Shown here piece by piece: positions 57,233-64,000 of a stretch of DNA of 64,000 nt (position 1 is its first letter; every line of letters begins with the position of its first letter). The DNA comes from Knoxdaviesia capensis (Eukaryota > Ascomycota > Sordariomycetes > Microascales > Gondwanamycetaceae), in the NCBI GenBank assembly GCA_001510575.1, contig LNGK01000012.1, positions 1,137,996 to 1,201,995 on the forward strand, read 5' to 3'. A model generated the notes under the pieces. The model saw nothing but the letters and a program-made list of their open reading frames with translations, did not search any database and had not been told where the DNA came from. The position numbers were made by a program, and so were the translations under genes.

Positions 57233-59381
57233 GGTTGGTCGGTTGGCGTGTGGGTGAGGTTTCTGTCTCCTAGACTTGCGAGAATTTTGGTCTTCTCCGT
57301 CTCGAATATAGACTAGATGCTTAGGGTGACATCTCTTATGAAGTTCTCCACCTTACAAGACACTCATCGTCTAGCATTCCAATTGACGATGCCCCAAGCT
57401 TTTGCTTTGCAAACACCGAATCGCATATGGCGTGTTATATCTTGGCTATCGTCAGGTCAGTGTTTTACTACCGTCAACTCCGGGCGGCTTGCATCATTGC
57501 GTGCAAAGTATTTCCCCTCAATCCAGCCTAATTTGAAGATGCCGCGCGGTACGCACAGCATTCCCAAATGGTTTCTATATCAGTGGCTTGCCTCATGAAC
57601 CGGATTTTAAGCCAACGAGGGATGCCCCGATGAGAGACTCCGGTCGCCACTGAAGCGAGTCCCGCTCAAGCCGGCCACTCCAGCTCCGCCGTGGTATCGG
57701 CGTTCAGCAACCCTAATTCTGCGAAATTTCACACACGTTATCGGGCTACGTTATGCTGTAAGTTGATTGGTCAAGTTCCTGACACCATCGATAAGACGGT
57801 GGCCTCTAGTGTACTGTACTGTACAGTACTGTACGTTAATAGCCCAAGAGATTTGCGTGGGGGACTAAAATAAGACCAAGCCGGGGAGGGGTGTGTGCTT
57901 GATGGTCTGGTCGAGTGGGTTTTTTTTTTTGCTGGACCTGGAGCCATGGCTTTCGGCTGCTAAACTGCCGATTTTATGGAAAAATGCCAGAATAATCGTG
58001 GGCTGAAGCCTATGAAAGAGGAAAGGTCTTGAGTGTAATGGCAGTCATGCTATGCGAGACAGTGTTCAGCATTTTCGAGAGCATGGTGCCATCATTCGGC
58101 AATGGTCTCGCTAGCGGAGTACTATCAGTTCGTGATCTCATATGAGGAATCTATCAGGTCCACCCCGCTGTGCGAGTCTTCCGTCGGGAGTGCTGGCTAT
58201 CTACCTGAATCTATTTGTCATCCGGAGAAGGCGTGTTCAGGTCCGGAACTCACTTCGGCTCCGGCCAGGCCCCCGTACCGGATGCATAGCCGGATAAGGT
58301 TGGAAGTGGCAGTCTTAGAAGCGGCACCTACACGGCGCACGCCACAACTATCGCTTGTATCTCGGAGGGTAGCATCACACAACAGCCTCTGTAACGGTCA
58401 TGATACGATGCATCCATCTTCTAGACTATTCCCAAACGATCTACACGCCCCCTCCTTATACTGCCACGGAGAACACTCTACCTGTGGTGGCGTGGCCATC
58501 TGTGCCGGACCGCACTGAACTTCCCGGCTGCTCGCCCATGGGGGGGTACAAAGTTCGCAGTGTTGTGTCCTCGTTCCGGTGTCTGTGAATCCTTCGAGAA
58601 GTTAAGCCTGAGAGAATGGTTGTCGGGGGCACTCAAGCCGTGCCGCCCACTCCAAATCTGGGGGGTAGCGACGCGAGGCGTATTGTGCCTCCCGTAGAAT
58701 ACCAGTCGATGCCACGGATGCATGTGTCCCCGGTGTAAAATGTTTTACAGCCGTATCGCAAAGTCCAACTTCCAAATGCCATAGGCGAGGATAAACAAAC
58801 GAGGCCTCAGGATATCACCGGTATCACATTCAAGCCCTCATGTCCAATTTCTAAGTGTGTTACCACGGAAAAGAAGAATGCGAAATTAACGCTAGGATTA
58901 CTGTGATTGTTGTCACGCCTCCGCCACGTATAGGATTATAGTGGCTCTATCGGCCTCCATGCTAACTCCTTTGACGGAGAGAGTGCCAGGCCAGGACGGA
59001 GTGGGTTACACTCATCGTTTCACTTTCACAGTGAACCAAGAGGAAGATATGAAAAACTGAGCAGTCAACAATTTTCGCTATCGGCCTGAGCTAGAGTACA
59101 AACGTTGCTTAATCTAGCCGTTTCCACCATCTGCTGCAGGTGGTCCCCTGCGATGCAAGCAAGAAGTCACCCGGAGTTCATACGCCAACAGCCATACCAT
59201 ATCCAGAATAGCCGTCCGGCAATAGAATGCACATATACCCCAAATCCCACCGCCCGCGTCGGCCAGCCCCTGCCATCCAAAGCAAGGTGTGAGTGGGAAT
59301 GAACAGTCAACGGAGGAGGGGGGGGATGGGCACGATCCTTTCCAGCCCACCCCTCAGCTGATCTAGCTATGTGCGGCTCTC
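57233..59381. other. Intergenic stretch, no recognisable gene
   Basis: About 2.1 kb between the dehydrogenase pseudogene and the ThuA gene. It contains the second copy of the GTAC-rich palindromic element and a T run at 57920-57930. The frame at 58102-58518 lacks motifs and is probably chance. Confidence 0.55.
57809..57834. repeat. Palindromic GTAC-rich element, copy 2
   Basis: Contains the same 20-nt core as 3594-3613, at 57815-57834, centred on TGTACA and extended by one further TGTAC unit on the left. Both copies lie in DNA without recognised genes. Confidence 0.6.
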
Positions 59382-60182
59382 TCACGCCGTACCACCGTCC
59401 CGTCGAGCCACCCACAGAATGGCATCGTGCAGCTGCGCCAGGAACCGCACATCGTCGTACGCGCTGTCAAAATGGCCGAGGGCCGTGTAGAATGACCGCC
59501 CGCCCTCGAACTCCTGGCACCACGCCACAGGGTGCGGCGCGTCGGGCCCGACTGTGCCCCCCACGTACGACGTCTCGTCCACGGTCATGAGCACGTGCAC
59601 GTTCGAGCTCGGCGGCGCGCGGTAGTTGTACCACTCGTCGAAAAAGTCCACTTCCAACACTTCCAACGGCACGATCTGCCCGGCAGTCGAGTGGGCAGGA
59701 GGAAGAGGGGAAGTCGACAGCGGGGCGGGCTCGGTTGGGTTCGAGTTGGGCGGCGGGGTTGTGGCAGCACGAAGCCAGCCGCGCGAGGTGAAGTGCGCGG
59801 GGTCCACGATGCGCAGTCTGCCGGCCTGTGGTTCCGGGTGGTGGTCGAAGTGGGCGCCGATGAGCGCACAGTACCACGGCGAGCTGAATAGGGCGCAGGA
59901 TGCACAGTGCACGCCGACCACGCCGCCGCCGTTGCGAACAAACGCCTGCAGCGCGGCAAGCTGTGCAGGATCAAGAAACTCTCCCGATGTTTGCAGGAGG
60001 ACAATCACGGAGAAACGCGAGAGCGATTCGGGCGTGATTGCGGAGTCGGCCTCGGTGGCTATCACGGATAATTTTGCCGGAGATGCCGCTGCGATTTTCT
60101 CCAGGGCTGCCACACCGGCAGAGATAGACTCGTGTCGGTACCCTTCAGTCTTACTAAAAACAAGAACTTGACAGGATTCCAT
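59382..60182 (-). CDS. ThuA domain protein (class I glutamine-amidotransferase-like fold)
   Basis: ThuA (trehalose-utilisation) domains occur in bacterial sugar metabolism and in many uncharacterised fungal proteins; no reaction is established for the fungal ones. Single exon, 266 residues. The start is taken at the ATG at 60182 (MESCQVLVFSKTEGYRHESI), which begins at the conserved first beta strand; an in-frame ATG-like extension of ten codons would add little. Recognisable elements are the opening VLVFSKTEGYRHESI, the central GGGVVGVHCASCALFSSPWY segment, GAHFDHHP, DEWYNYR (His/Glu-type motif region), and the ending RSFYTALGHFDSAYDD...AILWVAR typical of the family. A Pro/Ser/Thr-rich insert lies at about 140-165. 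It stands 153 nt downstream of the PLD-like gene in the same orientation. Confidence 0.85.
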   Translation of the reverse strand: MESCQVLVFSKTEGYRHESISAGVAALEKIAAASPAKLSVIATEADSAITPESLSRFSVIVLLQTSGEFLDPAQLAALQAFVRNGGGVVGVHCASCALFSSPWYCALIGAHFDHHPEPQAGRLRIVDPAHFTSRGWLRAATTPPPNSNPTEPAPLSTSPLPPAHSTAGQIVPLEVLEVDFFDEWYNYRAPPSSNVHVLMTVDETSYVGGTVGPDAPHPVAWCQEFEGGRSFYTALGHFDSAYDDVRFLAQLHDAILWVARRDGGTA

Positions 60183-60334
60183 GGTATATATATTAAGAAG
60201 CAGTGGTTGCATGTAAGTCGCGATCTTGGTACCGTGATCCAGAGAAAGAGAACCTTAGGACATGCCCCTCTCCGGATGATATCAGCACAGTCTTTAGTAC
60301 ACAGTTTCATGCACTGTTATCGTCATGCCCGCAT

Positions 60335-61849
60335 TCACACGCCGTCGCTAGAGAACACAACAGCCTGCCGGGTAGAAAGCGGCTTCTTCCAAACATCGCA
60401 AGAAAATCCGGGGACATGCAGGAGAATTCCCAGCTCCTGGCTGGTAAACCAACTGGCGCGATCCATATTTCCCGACCCCAGCACCAGGTATTCGTTGTCG
60501 ACTAGCACAACCTTTGCGTGAGCAAGGACCGGCTCATCGGCGGAGTGGTCGGCAGCCCGCTGGCCAATTTTGCTTCGGTCGGCCTGGTAGTATAGCACGG
60601 AGAACTTTCCCACTGGACGCAGCGCCGCTTCGGGGTCCTCGCTTTGAGCCTTCGCGCGCGAGTCCAGGAGCTGCTTGTACTCGGCAATCATGGTGTGGAG
60701 ACACCAGGCAGTTACAGTGCCGGAGGTCACCAGCTGCTCGACAAGCATCATATTCCGGCTGGTGCGGATGCAGACATTGACACCGCGCGACAGGGCATCA
60801 AGAAGCGCGGCGGATGCTGCGTGGCTCGTCAGATTCGGGGTGAGGATTTCGATGTCTCTCTGGGCGTTCGCGAACAGCGTCAGCAGAGCCGTGTTCAGGG
60901 GTGTTGGCGGCGGGTCAGGGTGGCGAGCAAACGGCAGGATCTGGAATCGCGGGTTCCAGTGGTGGGATGACGGAAGCAAAACAGCGGCGGCCTGGGTGTC
61001 TGCATCGAAAGTGAACCGGGTAGAAGCAGAGTTCGCAACTAGAGAAGGTGGAAAAGACCCCGACTCCTCGGTGGTTCTGGTTACTGTGGAAGGTTCGCCA
61101 ACCTGCTGCTGTGCACTTGCGGCATCCAAAACCGTTTGTTTGCTAACGGCAGCTTCGTCAAGCGCCCATGTGTTACGGTAGAAATCGTAGAGCGTGTCGA
61201 CAGCAGGTCCGTCGAACTCGAGGCAAATCTCAAACCACGCCTCCCAGCTGACATTACAACTTGGCATCCACGCCCGGGCGCGGTCGATGATGACGAACTT
61301 CGGGTGTACAATGCCAAACGGACGGAAGAACAGGCTCTTGACCTGTAGATCAATAGCACCGCTGTGAAGCAACGCCGGGTCAGGAAGGCCAAGGCTCTTG
61401 AAGGCGGACTCCGCGTAGATATAGCCCTTCCGGTTGGAGGTATGGAACAGCTTCTGGAAGAGGCCAAATGACGACAGACAGATACGAATCTTGAGAGCCG
61501 AGGTCGACTGGCTCGGGGTCGCCGCACGGCGCCGGGCGAGATGTTCCAGCGTTTGACGGAAAGCCGTCAATGACGGGGAGGCGGCCCAGAAGCAGGTGAC
61601 GAAGATGACCTCACTCTTTGCCGAATCGAGAGCCGGGAGCAAGGTCGACTCGAAGATACTGGCTCCGGTGCCGGTGGCCAGAGAAATCGGCCGGCATTGC
61701 GTTACCAGAGCGGCCTTTGGATCGCCGGTGTGGTAGGTGGGGAAGGCGGTTCGCTCTTGGACGCTCTGGTTGGCAGCCAGAACATCAGTCCATGGCAACA
61801 CAAAGCTTTCCGGGAAAGTCGGCACAGACGGAGAGCTGGGCCGTGCCAT
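60335..61849 (-). CDS. Phospholipase D-like (HKD) domain protein
   Basis: Member of the PLD superfamily (phosphodiesterases and phosphatidyltransferases acting on lipids or nucleic acids). Single exon, 504 residues from the ATG at 61849. The first catalytic motif is partly degenerate: HPKFVIID (H182, K184) is kept, but the following GSxN is MPSCN. The second is complete: HAKVVLVDNEYLVLGSGNMDRAS, with His near residue 444. About 180-400 contains a Ser/Thr/Pro-rich linker (250-310). The domain arrangement (two HKD halves, no PX/PH or C2) excludes classical fungal Spo14-type PLD. No signal peptide in the chosen model; the frame is open to 62059 but starts with GTG, so the hydrophobic stretch there is not used. 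Substrate unknown. Confidence 0.85.
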   Translation of the reverse strand: MARPSSPSVPTFPESFVLPWTDVLAANQSVQERTAFPTYHTGDPKAALVTQCRPISLATGTGASIFESTLLPALDSAKSEVIFVTCFWAASPSLTAFRQTLEHLARRRAATPSQSTSALKIRICLSSFGLFQKLFHTSNRKGYIYAESAFKSLGLPDPALLHSGAIDLQVKSLFFRPFGIVHPKFVIIDRARAWMPSCNVSWEAWFEICLEFDGPAVDTLYDFYRNTWALDEAAVSKQTVLDAASAQQQVGEPSTVTRTTEESGSFPPSLVANSASTRFTFDADTQAAAVLLPSSHHWNPRFQILPFARHPDPPPTPLNTALLTLFANAQRDIEILTPNLTSHAASAALLDALSRGVNVCIRTSRNMMLVEQLVTSGTVTAWCLHTMIAEYKQLLDSRAKAQSEDPEAALRPVGKFSVLYYQADRSKIGQRAADHSADEPVLAHAKVVLVDNEYLVLGSGNMDRASWFTSQELGILLHVPGFSCDVWKKPLSTRQAVVFSSDGV

Positions 61850-62444
61850 TGTTGTTGTTGTTTGTCTTTTCCTTTTGGGTTTCTCGGGGATCCCACAGTC
61901 CGATAGCCCTGCTTCTCTCACGTTGGGGGTTTCAGGATGCTGCGAGATTTGGAAGCGCACCGGAGGAGGCGGCGACGAGGACGGCGTGAAGAGCAGTAAC
62001 AAGAAAACAAAAAGGATGGAATCAGATTGAGCCTCCGGAAGTAAAAGACTCGTAGCCACAGAGGAGTGTTATTTCAAATATTCAAGCCGGTTAAAGTTCA
62101 AGTTGAGAAGTCGAGGTCTCGGAAGGTGCAAGGAGAGAGTTAAGCGCGTCGCGTTTACAGGGGCACAGTTTTTAGGCCTTCAGTCACATGTGACATCATT
62201 TGGACGCTTGCTTTAGGCGCGCGCACTGGTGTTTCTAGAGTTCTTGCGATGACTTCTAGCTTAGTTCCAATCGAAACAGCCTCAACGATCTCGAAAGTTT
62301 GATATTGTGGTAATTCCATATTTTTCATTTTATTTTATCTTCTGTTGGTTCCAGTATCTTGATTCTGGGTAAGGATGGAAACTCTCTTTTAGCTTCCCCT
62401 CAGCAGCTTTAGACTCTATTTCTTTCTTTTACCCTGTGCCCTGA

Positions 62445-62642
62445 ATGTCTGAAACACACGGCGATCACACATCTTCCGTTCGCGCAGCGACTCCGTTCGC
62501 GCTTCGTTATCAGCAAATCAACGAAATTCTGGCGATACGTACTGTAGTGACCCCCGCGACTCTCAACGAGATATGGCTTGCCCTTGCCGAATCACTGTCC
62601 GTTAGCAAGTTCTCTGAGGATAGCGTCCATCAACTTCGGTAG
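62445..62642 (+). CDS. Possible small protein, 65 residues
   Basis: An ATG-initiated frame beginning MSETHGDHTSS, divergent from the PLD-like gene (600 nt between starts) and preceded by a pyrimidine-rich stretch (62385-62440) like those before real fungal start codons. Its composition is protein-like, with a predicted amphipathic helix in the middle (TLNEIWLALAESLSV), and has no low-complexity bias. It is not recognised. The last codons run into CTTCG followed by GTAGCA, so it could also be the first exon of a longer gene; no continuation was found. Confidence 0.3.
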   Translation: MSETHGDHTSSVRAATPFALRYQQINEILAIRTVVTPATLNEIWLALAESLSVSKFSEDSVHQLR

Positions 62643-63802
62643 CAAACCACTTGTTTGACAGGCGATGGCAGAAGAACGGATATAAGCTCCGACGTCACTC
62701 TTCACGATAATGCAAACCCGGAACAATGTCACGCGGTTGGCCACTATAGCCTACACATCTTGAGATAAGCCTAAGAAAAGGGCGAAATGGTTGTCAAACC
62801 CCCAACTTCCGGCTGGGCGCCGTTCCGAGATAACGGAGCGATGCACCAAACCGGTGGCTATCAGAGACTCCGGAAGGAGGGTATTGTATATCTGATATAG
62901 GTACAGCAAGCTCTCCTATCCGGCGGCCATCCGCTCTTGTACCTGTTTATAGAGCGTCATGTTCGTCTCTTCCCCCCCACACGGAGTACAGCCCCCCGGC
63001 GATCGGTTTGGGTGACAAAGCCCTGATCTCCATCTGACAGAAGAGGCACGCGTAGGATGGTTGATGTTATATGGCCGTTGTGCCGTTGTGCCGTGGCCTG
63101 ATGCCTGCGAGTTTGCTCTTATGGGGCTAAGTGCACAGCAAGTTCGGCAATCTCATCCCACGAATCTACAACCCACAGACACACATCGGGACGTGAGAAA
63201 CTGTGTCAGAATCGTCAGAATGCTAAAGCCACCGTCACATTGAACCAGTCTTTGCTGTGGGTTGCAGTTCCCCCCTCTCCCAAGCTTCCAGCGAGCCGAA
63301 AGGTCTATCCAGAAGCTTGGCCAGGCGGAAACTGCGCAATGGGAGCCGAGTTCCTACGCTCAGTGTATCAGCCTTGTATATACTATATGTGTGCCTTTTT
63401 CTCTGGTTCACACAGGAACAGGCGAATCCGGTCTTTTTTTAAGGTTTGGCTGGGTCTGGGCCGGGAGCTTATATCAATCTGATATGTGGCGTGGAGGAAC
63501 AGCTCCTTCACCACCAGAAGTCGCCGGCCTCAAACCGTGTTTCACACCTGCACGGCGATCAGGAACACTCGGTTTATGCGGATTGTGCCATTTGGTGTCC
63601 AAACGACATGCCAAGCCGATTTTCCAGAGCTCGTCTTGTCTTTCTCTTTCCTCATATAGGTCCTGTCCCGGGGATTTCATCATGGACAAGACAAACTTGA
63701 GAAAAGAAATTCTTGGATGAAGGTAAGAGAGGCAGAGAGAGTTCTACGAGACGAGACACGCACACGCACACCACCACGTTGTAGGGCCGGATTTCCCTAT
63801 AC

Positions 63803-63828
63803 CCTCTCTCTCTCTCTCTCTCTCTCTC
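63803..63828. repeat. (CT)n microsatellite
   Basis: About thirteen CT units, 126 nt before the possible right-edge start codon; such tracts are common in fungal 5' leaders. Confidence 0.9.
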
Positions 63829-63954
63829 CCCCTCCTTCACGCCGTCGTCACCAGTCACGGCAGTATTCATTCGTTGCCACTCTGCCCCGGTCAGAGAGAG
63901 TGTGTTTTGTGTGTCTCCGCGAGAACAGAAACATTCGGCAAAGCTTGATTCATC

Positions 63955-64000
63955 ATGGCTTCTGGCAAGAGTGATAGTAGGATAGCTGGACTATCGGGGG
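63955..64000 (+). CDS. Possible 5' end of a gene cut by the right edge
   Basis: ATG at 63955 in good context (ATC before, G after) opens a frame reading MASGKSDSRIAGLSG to the window end. The CT tract and CACA-rich leader upstream resemble a fungal promoter and 5' UTR. Only 15 codons are visible, so no function can be given. Confidence 0.25.
   Translation, partial: MASGKSDSRIAGLSG

Larger units (their letters stand above)
61850..63954. other. Intergenic stretch with one doubtful small ORF
   Basis: About 2.1 kb upstream of the PLD-like gene. The first few hundred bases are probably its promoter and 5' UTR. It holds a 65-codon frame (listed separately), an imperfect inverted repeat near 62823-62843 and a CT microsatellite before the right-edge start codon. 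Confidence 0.5.

Noticed and set aside
61850..62059. In-frame extension of the PLD-like gene with a hydrophobic signal-anchor-like stretch
   Set aside because: The frame starts with GTG and has no ATG before 61849; most likely 5' UTR.

Overview
This window reads as nuclear DNA of a filamentous ascomycete (Pezizomycotina, most likely Eurotiomycetes). It has single-copy eukaryotic housekeeping genes on both strands, short introns (about 50-140 nt) with GT/AG ends and CTAAC-type branch sites, no operons, microsatellites, and an assembly gap of Ns. The lineage is inferred from protein resemblance and intron style; no search was run. No virus, CRISPR array, ribosomal RNA, convincing intact tRNA or secondary-metabolite cluster was seen.

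Layout. 1-5.0 kb: possible tail of a gene cut by the left edge, then about 4.7 kb with no recognisable gene. 5.1-14.2 kb: eIF3b (minus) and the chaperonin subunit CCT2 (plus) share a 1 kb divergent promoter; CCT2 converges on a TBC-domain protein (minus). 17.6-22.7 kb: a PQ-loop membrane protein and an OCRL-type inositol 5-phosphatase, both minus. 24.5-30.7 kb: Dcp1 (plus), an Rvs161-type BAR protein (minus), a SET protein with a signal peptide (plus) and peptidyl-tRNA hydrolase (minus). 35.3-36.6 kb: a cytosolic-type flavohaemoglobin. 36.6-47.7 kb: an 11 kb gene desert with the gap, microsatellites and a SINE-like tRNA-derived remnant. 47.7-49.2 kb: a MeaA/Mep-type ammonium transporter. 50.0-57.2 kb: two decayed genes, a serine esterase of the acyl-protein-thioesterase type and a zinc-type alcohol dehydrogenase, separated by 5 kb of unassigned DNA. 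59.4-61.8 kb: a ThuA-domain protein and a phospholipase-D-like protein in tandem on minus. 62-64 kb: a doubtful 65-residue ORF and, at the right edge, a possible start of another gene.

Functionally, eIF3b, CCT2, Dcp1 and peptidyl-tRNA hydrolase are core translation, folding and mRNA-turnover genes. The TBC protein, 5-phosphatase, Rvs161 and PQ-loop protein belong to membrane traffic and phosphoinositides. Flavohaemoglobin and the ammonium transporter belong to nitrogen metabolism but are 11 kb apart, so no cluster is claimed. The most unusual items are: a start codon that forms a coding exon by itself (CCT2), an 18-nt microexon (PQ-loop gene), a TBC domain lacking both catalytic finger residues, a SET protein apparently sent to the secretory pathway, the two nearby pseudogenes, and the SINE-like remnant. 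I found no clear evidence of an entirely new multi-gene system.
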